Part shown: in pieces, positions 41,490 through 52,924 of the stretch
Layout: each line of letters starts with the position of its first letter
Numbering within the stretch: position 1 is the first letter of the stretch
Assembly: GCF_027943255.1 (NCBI RefSeq)
Contig: NC_072893.1
Coordinates: 89,287,784-89,351,783, forward strand
Reading direction: 5' to 3'
DNA: 64,000 nt
Source of the DNA: Anastrepha obliqua
Taxonomy: Eukaryota > Arthropoda > Insecta > Diptera > Tephritidae
Translations under genes and position numbers: made by a program
Notes under the pieces: model-generated
The model's database searches: none
What the model was told of the DNA's origin: nothing
The model's input: only the letters and a program-made list of their open reading frames with translations

Positions 41490-42401
41490 TTAGTGAAATA
41501 AGATCTCTGATGTCCTTTGGGTATTGAGTAATGACTGCGGTTTTTTAATAGTTGGAGTACTTTTCCATGCGGCAAGTTGCACGTTGGACGTAAAATTTTG
41601 AACTTCACTATTTAATTGTTCCTCATTAACTATTTGTGCTGCATTATTTTTGCAATTTTGTAGAATTTTCTTGAAGTAATGCCAATCTGTGAATCGGTTA
41701 CTCAATTTGTCCATATGTCCTTTAAAAATGATATGCTCGCTGAGAGACAAAAATATTGGTGAGTGATCCGAGTTTAAATAATCACTATCTTTAATTTCTA
41801 GAAAGTTTCGAGATATTTTGTTAACTATGAAGAAATCGATTAGGTCAGGCATTTTTTTGGAATCAGTTGGCCAGTACGTTGGTTTGCATGTTGTGACTGC
41901 ATCACATCCAGCAAGTTGCATTGCCTTATGTAATTCTCTTCCTTTCGTTGTAGTTAGTCTCGAACCCCAGTATACGTTTTTAGCGTTAAAGTCTCCACCC
42001 ATGATGAATCTATTTTTATATCTTTTTAATAGTTTATAATATTGTTCACATTTGATCTGGTATCTTGGGGGGCTGTATAGTGCGATAAGCGAAAGGGGGG
42101 TTTGATCTTCATTAATGGTTACTGCTGTAACTTGGAACTCATCATCAGAAACTTTTTCTTCTTCGAAGTGCTTGATGCAGCTTTTTATTATTATTGCACT
42201 ACCACCTCGGGCACAATTGCTTGGATGAATCACATGATAGGTTTCATAGTTTTTAATTTTTATGTATGATTGCGTTGTGAAATGCGTTTCAGATATCATA
42301 CAGACATCAACATTTTCCGAATTGAGTACAATCTCCAACTCATTTTTGTGCTTTAGTAGTCCATTCGAGTTCCATAAAAGTATTTTTAGGGTTTTAGACA
42401 T
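41490..42401 (-). pseudogene. Jockey-like ORF2: AP-type endonuclease domain
   Basis: ATG at 42401. MSKTLKILLWNSNGL is followed by ISETH (catalytic Glu, residue 38), ARGGSAIIIK, FIMGGDFNAKNVYWGS (Asp-x-Asn), TKGRELHKAM, DLIDFFIVNKI and LNSDHSPIFLS (Ser-Asp-His). All expected endonuclease motifs are intact. A one-base indel in a poly-A run (complement of about 41541-41546) shifts the frame, so the endonuclease frame ends at 41490 while the RT frame continues (ITQYPKDIRDLISLK). Confidence 0.9.
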
Positions 42402-42900
42402 GGTTAGATTCGGATAAGAATATCTCAAGTTTAGATAAGCGTGTTTCCAGTGCTTTATTGAAATCCATTTGCTCATTTAGTTTCTGTAGTATCTGTGCTA
42501 GTGCATCTCCAGAGCAAGCAGTATTAGTAGTGTTTTGTTTTAGAACATGTGCGTAAGTAAGTTGTTGTGGGGTCTGTTTTTTAATGTATAGTTGCAAGCC
42601 ATTGATTTCTCAGAATTTTCTTCATTAATTTGGTTGGATTTCGTTGTATAGGGAGCTGAAAGTTCTTTTTTTTTCCTGTCCAACTTTTTGACTGCGCATT
42701 TTTTGTAGTTCTTTTGGTACTACACACCCTCTATAACTGGCTGGATGGGCTTCTCCGCAGTTACAGCATTTTGGTTTTTCTTTTTCGGCATTATTGCAGT
42801 CAATGCTTTTATGTTTTCCTGCACACTTAACACATCTTGGCTGTTTACCACAATAGTTTTGTGTATGACCGTAGGATTGACATAGTTTGCATTGTGGTAG
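42394..42900 (-). pseudogene. Jockey-like ORF1 (gag) C-terminal part with zinc knuckles
   Basis: The minus strand from 42898 reads PQCKLCQSYGHTQNYCGKQ (CxxCx4Hx4C), PRCVKCAGKHKSIDC (a second CxxCx4Hx4C) and KCCNCGEAHPASYRGC (third, CxxCx3Hx5C), as in jockey ORF1. After frameshifts near 42610-42660 it ends with a short helical tail (NEQMDFNKALETRLSKLEIF) and stop at 42394. The N-terminal half is missing. Confidence 0.85.
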
Positions 42901-42905
42901 TTAAA

Positions 42906-43155
42906 TAAATAGTAAAATAGTTTTAATTTCGTATATCTTTTTTACATTTTCCATGGAGTCGAATGTTAACAGAAACATATCTAAAGGCTCCTTGGTTAAA
43001 TTAGAAAAAAAAAAGCGAGGACATACAATATTTTTGATGAGGTTTAAACAAAAATAGAGTATCAGCAGTAACATGCAAAGTAAATGCTATTAAACGACAG
43101 CACCAAAAAGTGGTTGCATATTTAAGGGGGACATATTGGTTTCTTTCCTTTTCTT
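42906..43155. other. Intergenic spacer
   Basis: AT-rich with nothing recognised. Confidence 0.35.
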
Positions 43156-43156
43156 T

Positions 43157-43778
43157 GGGGAATAAGTTCATAGCGTTTTTATATTTTCTTATAATTTACA
43201 ACGATTTGTTTGCTGTTTGGCAAGGAGTAAGTGTTAATTCGATAGCACTCTTTCTGCTCTACTAAACTATGTTAATTGTTAGTTATTTAAATTTTTATTG
43301 GTGTTGAGGCTTAGAAATGGGATACCCAGGAGGCAAAAATCAACATTTGTGACACCTGCTCTTCTTTGCTTTTCATCGAGGTGAAAAAGCTGCTGAAGCA
43401 GCTCGGAACGGTCGCCAAAGCAGGCGTGAATTGGCAGAAAAAATTATCTGAGATCATAAAATGATCCTTAGTTGCCTTTATTTAAAGGGATTTACCGAAA
43501 AAGTGGAACCTGGGTGCTTCACCAGCTCAACGAAAAAACAAAAAAAGTTGCGTTCTAATTTCTTCCGATTACCATCTCTCCGCTCCTTAGATAACAAAGA
43601 GGTCCTTAAAATCTGGTTCAACAACTTCTTCAACACCAGACCAGGCGATTTTTGGCGAAGATGGAGAATGATATTGCAAACAGCAACGGCGAGCATTGAA
43701 TTGATTATATTATTTATGTAATTATTGTTTTTTGTTTCAATGAAAATCTTCGGTAAAAACGCTACGAACTTATTCCAC
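43157..43778 (+). mobile_element. Mariner deletion derivative, about 620 bp
   Basis: Inverted ends GGGGAATAAGTTCATAGCGT (43157) and the reverse complement of ACGCTACGAACTTATTCCAC (43778). The plus-strand translation has the mariner N-terminal HTH (LLFFAFHRGEKAAEAARN), RRELAEKI near 43425, KGFTEKV, and then the C-terminal block VLKIWFNNFFNTRPGDFWRR near 43605-43665. The whole catalytic domain between them is absent. A second, truncated copy in reverse orientation is at 52610-52920. Confidence 0.8.
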
Positions 43779-43987
43779 TAATAAATTCTTTTACACGAAG
43801 TTTTCGTTCTTGCACGAATCTCGAAACAAAAAATGTTTTTCTAAGCAAAACATGATTCCTAAAAGGATGTCTTAAGTAAAAAAATTTCGTGTAAGAGCAA
43901 TAAGTCCTTATATATTTGAGAACTAACCAGTCCAACTGTGCATACAAATTTCAACGACTAGCGGTAGCGTCTAGCTGGATAACAAGC

Positions 43988-44203
43988 ATTGTACAAGGGG
44001 CCCAAATTTAATCATCCAATTTTGTTTTATAATAAATTTTTTAATGAATAAAAAAGTATTTTGAGTGATGGAAGTCTTTATTTGGCCTTTATATACTCGA
44101 TTGCTTGTCTGTTCATCTGCAGCTGTCTAGTCCACAAGTGTCAAATATAACTGACGTACGACGTCAATTAAAATTTTTGCGATAGGGTGATTAATTTTGC
44201 GTC
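43988..44203. repeat. MITE, GGCGCAAAATTAATCA family
   Basis: A 216-bp noncoding element with imperfect inverted ends: ATTGTACAAGGGGCCCAAAT followed by TTAATCATCC on the left, and GGGTGATTAATTTTGCGTCA on the right. The internal sequence TTTATTTGGCCTTTATATACTCGATTGC is shared, diverged, with 56255-56436, and in inverse orientation with 63058-63258. Confidence 0.7.
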
Positions 44204-44209
44204 ATTTTC

Positions 44210-44600
44210 TATAAACAACACGAGAAAACAAACAGACTTTGTTACAAGTCTTGTGGGGGAACCGCTGATCCACGGTTGGCCAATTCATCGGGAATTTTGT
44301 TTCCTTGAACACCGGAGTGTACTTAAACCCATATAAGTTCAAGCCTATTTTGTCTTGCGACAGAATTAAGCTTCTTCTTACATTTTTGAACAATCTTTGA
44401 GGCTTGCTTCGCGCTCTCCAGGGCCTTCAGTGCAGCCTGACTGTCACTGAAAACTCCAATCTGTTTTCCTCTCCATCTCCTCTCGATTATCCATTCGGCT
44501 ACTTTCAGGATGACAAAAACTTCCGTTTGGAAAACAGTTGCCGTTTCTCCCATAGCATAGTGATACTTATTACTATCGTTTATTGTAGAAAATGCATTTT
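44210..44600 (-). mobile_element. Non-LTR retrotransposon RNase H fragment
   Basis: The minus strand from 44553 reads MGETATVFQTEVFVILKVAE (catalytic Glu region), RWRGKQIGVFSDSQAALKAL (Ser-Asp-Ser), then LELIWV followed by a stop, and after it SGVQGNKIPDELANRGSAVP (the usual GN-x-x-A-DELA block, with Ala replaced). A degraded R1/I-type RNase H piece. Confidence 0.75.
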
Positions 44601-44805
44601 ATACCTCCTTCCAGGTTGTCGGTCCGGTACTCTCCACATAGTACTTGCGTGAGCACCAATTCCGCTGTTCCGCGGATGGGTGGATACCCAATTCCTATAT
44701 GGAGCTGCCCTCTTAGTTCGCGGTAAGTTAATCTCCACAACATGGGATTAAATCACCACTTAATCCTCATCCCCGCGGCAAGGAGACTGACATGACACTT
44801 ACTCT
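44601..44805. other. Unassigned spacer
   Basis: Nothing recognised. Confidence 0.3.
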
Positions 44806-44809
44806 AAAA

Positions 44810-45310
44810 AAATTCAGTTAAATAATTGCAAACTTAATAGAAAAAACGGTCCAAGTAATATATACCAACTGCAAACAGTCATCAATCAAAACGCAAACGC
44901 TAATACCTGGGCAGACAGGAACAGATTCAGTACTGTATTGGCTACTCAACAAGGACTCAAAACTGCCAGTATAAAACAAACTACTAATATATAAGACCAT
45001 GATAATACCCATCTGGAGATATAGCGTAGAACTATGGGGGGCAGCATGCAAATCAAATACATATATAAATAATAAATAATTCAACGACTTCAATCAAAAA
45101 TCTTAAGGACTATGGTAAATGCACCTTGATATATAAAAAATGAAGATCCCATAAAAGACGTAATCCAAAAATACAGGACGAAACACACACAAAAATTACC
45201 AACCCATTCGAACAAAGAGGTACAAAAAATACCGCACATGGAACTGACTAAAGCGAATCACACCAACAGTATTAGCAGATACAAAAACTTTTTTGACAAA
45301 CTAAAACTAA
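44810..45310 (+). mobile_element. Jockey-like ORF2 C-terminal relic
   Basis: Plus strand 44995-45050 reads MIIPIWRYSVELWGAACKSN, matching the post-RT 'I.RPVW.YG.QLWGCA..SN' block also seen in the element at 39635 (QILRPVWSYGAQLWECASQS). FNDFNQKS and AKRIT-like remnants follow among many stops. Old and heavily mutated. Confidence 0.6.
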
Positions 45311-45314
45311 GTAT

Positions 45315-46495
45315 ATTACTGTTGCTAATATATTAAATATAAGCTATCCATTAAAATATGTTTTTAAATGCTGATTTCAAGTAACAATTAATGTTCCTAC
45401 AAATAATGTCGGCCACACCACTCAACGCAGAACCTTTGAACCCTACCTCACAAAAAAAAAAAACCGTGGCATTAAAAACAAATTTTAGTTGAAAATGCAA
45501 AACAATATGGAGGCTTTACTGTATGGGTCTAGGTTCATGCTGAGTTGGAATCCTTGCGCACCCAAAAATGATGTTTCCCTGTGTATTTGCTGTGTCTCAG
45601 ATGATGCACTTTCATATGCATGATAAGTGACCACAAATTGGGGAAAATCCTGCTATACTACACATTTGTGGGGAAATCAAAAAAGTCAAATCAAAAAGAA
45701 TCAAATCACACTAATCAACTATGTAGCACTTACATATGCATATAGTACATCTGATTGGTTTTGATATAGGGAATCAAAAAATTGAAAATCATTGCCAGTA
45801 GCGCTCATCGTCAGCAGTAAAAAGGACTACATTTTCAATTTTCAAACAGAAGAAAGGACATGCAAGGCACCCTATAAAAGTATACCATTTTCTTTTTGCT
45901 AATACTCAACTTAATGAGAATTGTTTCACTGCAACTACACTCCACCACTAAAGCTGACTTCACTAGCAAAATCAAGCTTTATTTGCTTTAGTTAAAAGTA
46001 CGACACCAACAAAAGTCCAGTTGGCTTTTACTGGATGACTATTCTTCATGGGCAAGTACGTGTAAGCAAATCTATCCATTACATTGGGTATCAGCTGCTC
46101 CGATGGACGATTATGAGTATCGTAATCAGCTTCAAGTTCTTTATTTCTATGTTTGGGCAGCAACCCGGCTACGCAATTACATGCAGTCGTACAATTGCTT
46201 GATGCTCATTTGTAGGTTGGGCACTTATTGCTTTCTCTTACGTAGCAGGGAGCTTCCACATCCAGATGTGCGTAAATAAGTACAGATGCACTAACCTACT
46301 TTAGTTTGTAGAAATGTTTAATTACCAAACATAAAATTAACCAACCGAAATTCAACTCCGTACGGTTACAGAAATTTAATTTATTTGCAGTGAATGCTTA
46401 ATTTGTTGGGAAAAGCAATTTATTAGGTAATTTTGCAGATATATAAGTAGAATAACTAAATGTAAACTAACTAAATTAGGATTTATTGAGTTAGA
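45315..46495. other. Intergenic, nothing recognised
   Basis: No protein motif or repeat boundary seen. Confidence 0.4.
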
Positions 46496-46699
46496 AAATG
46501 GGGAATAAGCCTGGGCGTAAGTTGTTCTGTCCATACATGCCATATTCAGAAATCGCTGCCTTCAATGAAAATAGCGATATTACCCGTCTTGTGGATTGTG
46601 TCAGGCTGAATGTACATACATATTTGCCGTCCAATACTATAATATAATGGAGCTCCCCAGAGATGATATCACTAAAATTATAGTTCTTAACAAGTGGTT

Positions 46700-47240
46700 C
46701 AAAATTTAACAGGACATTAAGGCAGTCTTTCCTTGAAAGGAAGCACCAGGAGTGTGCCGTGCACTGGTATGCAGATGGGCCGAACATACCCGAGGGCAAA
46801 GGCGTTTGTGCTTTATGGTCCCAAAACAAAGCTGTCTGTGCTAGTGGGTAGTTTTACGCGCATTTTCCAAGCGAAAGAGTATGCTATCTGCCTATGTACA
46901 AGGGCTCATTTAAAATTAAAATTCCGAAAGACGCGAATTGCCATTCTGTGAGACAGTTGGCTGTATCAACATTTGAGGTTAAGTGTCGCTAGTCCGCGAG
47001 TGTATACAGAAACTAAATTTATTAGTAGTGCACAAACGCATCGGGCTATACCTGCTGAATATATCTGAAAATGCAGCGCCAGATACATTGGTTAGAAAGG
47101 CTGTGGTATCGCTATTAAAAGGGCCTATGGCCACTTTATTGTTATGGGGCAACATACTATCAAGGATGAGCTTAGAACCAAAAAACTAACACTAAGAGAT
47201 ATAAGCCGGCACAAAACTATGAGGCTATGCCAGGCTAAGT
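46700..47240 (+). mobile_element. Non-LTR retrotransposon RNase H fragment
   Basis: In plus-strand frames: WYADGPNIPEGKG (the Asp-Gly start of RNase H, about 46760-46800), VLYGPKTKLSVLVGSFTRIF followed by QAKEYAICLC (the family has QAE, here Lys replaces the catalytic Glu), then VRECIQKLNLLVVHKRIGLY and AAPDTLVRKAVVSLL (the 'GNE.AD.LAR.GA' block, altered), ending near 47190. A degraded fragment of a different non-LTR family from the one at 44210. Confidence 0.7.
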
Positions 47241-47249
47241 TCTTGAAGT

Positions 47250-50200
47250 GATTTAAGCTTCTTATAACCTTCATTAAGTACAAACTATGAATGCTAGTAA
47301 ACAGGTGCACAGCCATCTGCACTGGCTCTGGATATATTAAACTGTCTAGTGTCGTTTCCGTGATCAATCTCTAGAAACTTCAACACACCTTCTTCTCGGA
47401 TTTAAATTCGATGCCATAACGAGAAGTAGTAGACATCTCGCCCTGATACAGCCAGAAGAAACACACATATGCTCAACCAAACACAGCTTCATTCCGGTCT
47501 TATTAAATGAACCGGGTTTGGATGAGGTATTATGATGAGTAGAGGTCACAAAGTAGCCTTAGGTCGAAATGCCTCCCACTATTAAGTCTAATGTTTATGG
47601 TACATAAAATTCCCAAATCCTTTCCACCATTCTTAAATGGGTGAGAAAATATGCAGCACTCACTCGGTAGCTACAGAGACGTCTAGAAAATAACTTCCCA
47701 TAGGCATAGCTACATGCATAGGCATAGCTGTATGGATCTATTTTCGGACCTCTTGGGCCTCTACAGGAATCTTTAAGCGTGGTGATCTATTTCTGCTTCT
47801 AAATATGCATTTGTAATCGATTCTTCTTCCGCAACCATATTCTGGTGAAAATAAAATCAGTATAAACTGCAGTCTTGTTTTGACCTCTTCAACTTCCTTT
47901 GAAATCCCGAGAATGGAATTCCATTCAGACGTTCTGCTTTTATTGTGTGTAGAAATCAAACACGAGTATAGGTCAACGTGGGTCTGGAAATTGCAATAAT
48001 CACTACTAAGATTTGGTTAAAAACTTGTTTACTTTGCAAAATGATCTTCTTTTAGTTCGATATAATAGCTATATCCTCAATTTCTCCAATTTTCTGACGT
48101 TCTCCAATTTATACAATTTCTCGAAGCACTTAAAACAGGCATTGATTTCACCGATAGCGTCTTTGCCATTGCGAATGTGAATTTGAGTGCCGGAGGAATT
48201 TTTTACTCACCAAATGCCGTCGTCCTCGCTTCAAATCGACATCGATGCAAGAATTCTGCCTAATAGAAGATAAATAATAATCACTTTATCATTTGCAAAG
48301 TAATTGATGTGAATGGCACAGACCATATTGACCTTCTTCAGCTTTGATGCACTGCGATAAGTCCTCTGTTTGCACGGCTCTTGATCTCTGACTGTAATGA
48401 ATCTATGGTATGCTACTTGAACATGCAGTATCCATCTACCTTTTTCATATGCAAATTTTTATCCATAACTGAAACTTGTATCCTCTTCAAGTTCACACAC
48501 CTTCGTTCGCTTATTGTTCAATATTGTACAGTTCGTTATATTTCCCATTGCTGATGTTTTTACCTCAATTTTCCGACGCAAATATGGCAAATGGTAAATA
48601 ATCTCCAAATACTTTTCAAACTTTTCAGTTATTAGCTGATGGTTTTCTCGCGTATACAAAACTAATTGTTTTTTACTTACGAGAATGTTCGCTATTAGTC
48701 GCATCAGTCAGAAAATTAGCGGGTGCTTCTTAACAAACTGAAGCTATTGAATTTAAAGTTGCAACGCCTTCTATTTTAATTTTTTGGCACTTATTACCCA
48801 GCATTCTAATAATTCATTTCGGTAGCAGCATTTTTCAATTTATCCTACAAACTCATGCATCTAACCCAAATATCTTGCACTCAACTAACGCTCGTGCAGT
48901 AGGCAGGCTACTAATTTGCTTACAAACAAGAAAGTCGCTTTCAGAAGTTGAGAATAGTGCAAAACGTTGTGCATATGAATGTTCTTGCATACATTCATAC
49001 AAATGAGCATAAACGTTCAAAAGGTATAGGTATATCCGTACGTGTACGTAGCAGCCTTCAGACCACAAAACAAAGCATCTAAGGCAGGCCAAACAAGCCA
49101 AAAACACTGCTATTTGCACCGCATTTGTAGTACCGCAGGATAAGTAAATCTTTACGGCCTTTCGCAAAGTAGAAAGAAAAGAAAAAACTCCAAAACAAAA
49201 AAGTAAGAGGCAGCTGCAAGTACCAGTTTATTTCCAACCATCGAAGTTAAAGTTGCAGAAGTGCAAAAAAACGTTCCAACTGATTACGCCACTAATATAT
49301 TGGAACGAGCAGCCATGACTATTGCAACTATGTCTATGTAACTGAGACTAGGATAGCGATTGCGAAACTGCATATGAGGACGATTACTCGCCCCGATACG
49401 TGAAATTCCATCGCAGCAAACAGTCAAACAAAAATTCTCATGCATACTTATACATGTATGTGTGAAGATTGTAGGTAGTTAGTCGGCAGGAAAACACTAG
49501 ATGAATAAATTTCTGATTCATAACTAGACCGATTACGCCAATTGTGAATTACATTGCCGTAAATATATATTCACGTAAGTATGTGCGTTCTATCAATTCA
49601 CCAATTAAACATGAAATATGTATTATTCATTTACATTTACTGCGCCGCCTTTTTAGAGGACTCCTTGATTATTCCAATCAGCAAACCATTTTTAAACGCA
49701 TTTTCCGCAACCGACTACAGTTCTCGTAGTGAGTCTTTTATTTAATCTATTGACTAAAAATGGGTGCTTCGAAGTATTAATTTGAGCTTGAGGATTTAAA
49801 TAAGTCAGAAAGAGGCATATCTTGCGAAAACGCTAGTTGCTCCAGTTTGACTTCGAGTTTTTACACCAACGGAACCATGTCTTAAGAAACCAATGTAAGG
49901 CTTTCGCTTCTCAGGCGCTGTTTATTCCGCTTGGAATGGACACATATGTATGTAAGTTAGCCAAAACCAATTCTAAATAGATTATTCATAATCCAAAATA
50001 TGGATTTTTCTAAGCATAAATATATACACCATGGTTTTTAAACACTTTTCCTCGCTACTACCGCCTGCGCCGCTCTTTTCTACCTCGTAACAATCGAACA
50101 GAAGGATTTTTGTAATCTTATACTTATATAGACCGAAAGTTTTTAGCCGTGTCCTTAAAGCACTCTTTTAACTTTGTCTCCTTTCTCTTAGCGTCAAAAC

Positions 50201-50315
50201 TTTTGCGATTTTTTTCCGTTTTTATTCTCACCCCAACTCCAGCTAATAATTTGAATGGTGATGCGAGTATTTTCGTCCCCCTAGGTGGCATATTTTACAG
50301 CGTTTGCTAAACTTG
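47250..50315. other. Intergenic, unassigned
   Basis: About 3 kb with open frames of up to 104 codons (48459-48704 minus, 48853-49167 minus) and no recognised motif. The translation around 48030-48710 on the minus strand is Lys/Glu-rich with several stops and might be an old element, but no family could be assigned. Confidence 0.35.
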
Positions 50316-50320
50316 TTCTA

Positions 50321-51617
50321 CAGGCTCCGGCACTCAAAGTGTGACCTATTGAAAAGGCCATAAATTTAGTTTGGAAAGTTACTTTTATTCAATTCAAAGT
50401 AAAAAATGTGTGAAAATAATACAAAATTAAGAATGAATTTACTTTTGCTCCATATGACCACCTCTTGTCTTGACTATGGCCTTAAGCCGATCCATAAACG
50501 AATCGCAAGCTGCCCGAATGTGGCTTGCAGGTATTTTGGCCCACTCGCGGACAATGGCTTTTTTCTTTTAGTTCCGACCTTGGTCTCCACAATGGCTCAA
50601 AGAGAATAATCCATCGAACTTGCGTCTCCTGAATTAGAGGGCCTTTTGTCTGGTCGTTATGAAGTTTGGAACGTTGTTTTTTAGCCATTCTTGGTTCACT
50701 CGAGCTTTGTGAGACGATGCCGAGTCCTTTTGAAACATCCATGGTCTGCCACCGAAATGTTTGTCTGCCCTCGGCTTCAAAGTAATCTCCTACATACTTT
50801 CCCGATAATATTTCGCATTTATCTTTACGTCAGGCTTGATGAAAACGATTGAAGAGGACCCATCTGCGGTTACAGCGCCCCAAAACATTACTTGTGGCGG
50901 GTGCTGTCTCCTGGTGGCCAATCGATGACTCAAATTCTCGTATGAACGGTCGGTCAAATAAACCCTATCGTTTTGGGAATTTACGAATTGCTCAATTTGA
51001 AAATTTTTCTCGTCAGAAAACAAAACGTTCGGAAATTAACCGCTTTCGACCAGGTAAAGCAACTCCTACGCTCTCTCAAGTCTGACTTGTTGTTTGTTTG
51101 GTGTGAAATCATGCGCCTTTTGGATCTTGTAAGGCTTGACTTTGAGATCATTATTCAGTATGCGGCGGATACCATGGTCAGATATTTTCAGTTCTTTCGC
51201 CATTTGATTGGCAGTTCGTTGGGGATTTCGCTCAAGTCACTTCTTCACTTTTGAACCATTTCACGTGACGTTGCAGTCTTTTGATGACCACCTCCATGAC
51301 GTTTCGCGAGGTTACCAGTATCGTTGTAACGAGTAATGGTGCGATAAACAAAAATTTTATTTACTTTAAGGTGCTCGAGCTCACGAACAATCGCTGGTTG
51401 TGATTTTCCAGCCAAATATAATGCAATTACACTATTACGTTTGAAGTCCATTACTGATTTTCTTCTTTCGCATTTACTCTCGACAAAATGCTTCCGCGCG
51501 TTTGTAAACAATATTCTGGACTGTCATTTAGCCAAATAACAGACAGCTGATGCCAGTGCCAGTTCATCAGCTGCGCGAGCAGTCTGAAGTTGGTTACACT
51601 TCGAGTGCCGTACCCTG
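50321..51617 (-). mobile_element. DD37D (maT-like) mariner-superfamily transposon, decayed
   Basis: Ends CAGGCTCCGGCACTCAAAGT (50321) and the reverse complement of ACTTCGAGTGCCGTACCCTG (51617). 1297 bp. The left end is preceded by TA. Read on the minus strand it contains a start at about 51450 (MDFKRNSVIALYLAGKSQPA), GNLAKRHGGGHQKTAT, FSDEKNFQIEQFVNSQNDRV (first Asp, about 50965-51023), HPPQVMFWGAVTADG, and a third-Asp block NSGDASSMDYSLE (about 50600). In family members the spacing from QQD to PMD is 37 residues. Confidence 0.82.
50480..51454 (-). pseudogene. DD37D-type transposase pseudogene
   Basis: Several frameshifts and stops. The HTH portion is open (51245-51511), the first-Asp segment is open (50790-51023) and ends in a stop after INAKYYRESM, and the second-Asp block (expected FQQDSAPSHKA) survives only as GCFKRTRHRLTK-like sequence near 50700. 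The C-terminal 'HIRAACDSFMDRLKA' block can be read in inverse near 50480-50520. Not functional. Confidence 0.8.
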
Positions 51618-51619
51618 AT

Positions 51620-52230
51620 TTTCAAGGTATAATTAAAGCTCACGTCGGTATAATTATTACAATTATTCTTTAAAGTCTTTTGACTTAGCTATTTCCTTTC
51701 GGTATGTCAGTAGCGATCAGTAAGGGCTGAATGCATTCACTTGCATATTAATTCCTGAATGAACTTGATGTGAAAGCTGAGCAATTATTGCTATTACTGT
51801 AAAATTCTCTCTTACGAGCTATTAGTTCCCCATTTACTAAAATACGAATATCTTTGGTACTGGTAGATTTCTCTGCTGGGTCGTACAAAGTGGTTGGTTG
51901 AGGGTTTGTGTGTTTTCGTACATAGTCGTGCGAACCATAAAGCACGATCGAGCGGATTTCGCGACGCAAAGTTCATGCAAATACATTTGGAAGGAATTTT
52001 TTAGCGGATGTGAATGCTATGCAGGCGGTCGAGCGTGTGGAAATCTAAATACACAAAATATATAAATATTAGATGTAGGTAAAGAACAACAAATGTTAGT
52101 GCAAAGAGCCCATTAATATCTATATATTAATATGTAAGCGAAATTTTAAAGAATGTTTGTGAATTCCGTATTGGTACAAACTTTTGAAAAATGTAGGTCG
52201 GATAAGGTTCACGCGTCTAGCATTAACACC
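51620..52230. other. Intergenic, nothing recognised
   Basis: A 73-codon minus-strand open frame (51748-51969) has no recognised motif. Confidence 0.35.
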
Positions 52231-52234
52231 GATA

Positions 52235-52525
52235 ACAATGTCCGCCATGAAATGCAAAGTAGAATCTCTCTTCCCAACAAGTGCTACTTTGGACTAAGTA
52301 GGTAAATGAGTAGTAAAGTCCTCTCTTGACGAACAAAACTAACACTCTACAAGGCTCTCATCATGTCCATCCTAACGTATGGCGCAGAAGCGTGGACGAT
52401 GACAACATCCAATGAAGCGACGCTTGGAGTGTTTGAGAGAAAGATTCTACGCAAGATTTTTGGACCTTGGCGATGGAACGATGAGCTACGTTGGCTGGAT
52501 CATGTCAGAAGAAGAAGAATATTCT
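52235..52525 (+). mobile_element. Non-LTR (RTE-like) reverse transcriptase fragment
   Basis: Plus strand: EMQSRISLPNKCYFGLSR, then RTKLTLYKALIMSILTYGAE, AWTMTTSNEATLGVFERKIL and RKIFGPWRWNDELRWLDHVR. The 'K.TLYK.LI..ILTYGAEAW' block is diagnostic of the thumb/post-RT region of this family. Part of the sequence between FGP and NDELRW is deleted relative to the family. Related to 15400-16185 and 32105-32410. Confidence 0.8.
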
Positions 52526-52609
52526 TATTAGCTACATATATGTATGTATACTATACTCGTATTCTGAATATAAACTGCAAATATTAATATATTTTTTGAA
52601 ATACCTCGA

Positions 52610-52920
52610 TTCCAGATTAGATCTTTCGCCTAGGAAACCTTATCCATACACATCGCAAATGTCTCGGGCTACTTCGGCAGCTTTTTGACCTTTATGAAAA
52701 GCAAAGAAGACCAGGTGTCGAAAATATTGATTTTTGCCTCCTGGGTATTCTATTTATAAGCCTCAAAACTAATAAAAAATTAAATATCTCAAAAATAAAA
52801 CTACCATAGTTTTGTAGAGCAGAAACAGTTCTATCAAATGAATACTTACCCTTTGCCAAGCAGCAAACAAATCGTTGTAAAATAAAAGAAAATGTAAAAA
52901 CGCCATGAACTTATTCCCCA
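52610..52920 (-). mobile_element. Mariner fragment, N-terminal part
   Basis: The reverse complement matches 43157-43380. It has the terminal end TTATTCCCCA at 52920, the leader with TTTGCCTCCTGGGTATTC, then on the minus strand FFAFHKGQKAAEVARDICDV followed by YG-stop. It ends abruptly at about 52610, and the rest of the element is missing. Confidence 0.75.
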
Positions 52921-52924
52921 CAAA

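Larger units (their letters stand above)
39635..42905 (-). mobile_element. Jockey-like non-LTR retrotransposon, 5' truncated
   Basis: A 3.3-kb minus-strand element. Its T-rich 3' tail (complement of poly-A) is at about 39635-39650. It carries the C-terminal part of ORF1 (three CCHC zinc knuckles) and a nearly complete ORF2 with AP-endonuclease and reverse transcriptase. ORF1 and ORF2 overlap by 8 nt in ATGTCTAA (42394-42401), which is typical of jockey. The 5' end is cut near 42905, within the first zinc knuckle. Only a few lesions are visible, so the insertion is fairly recent. Confidence 0.9.
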
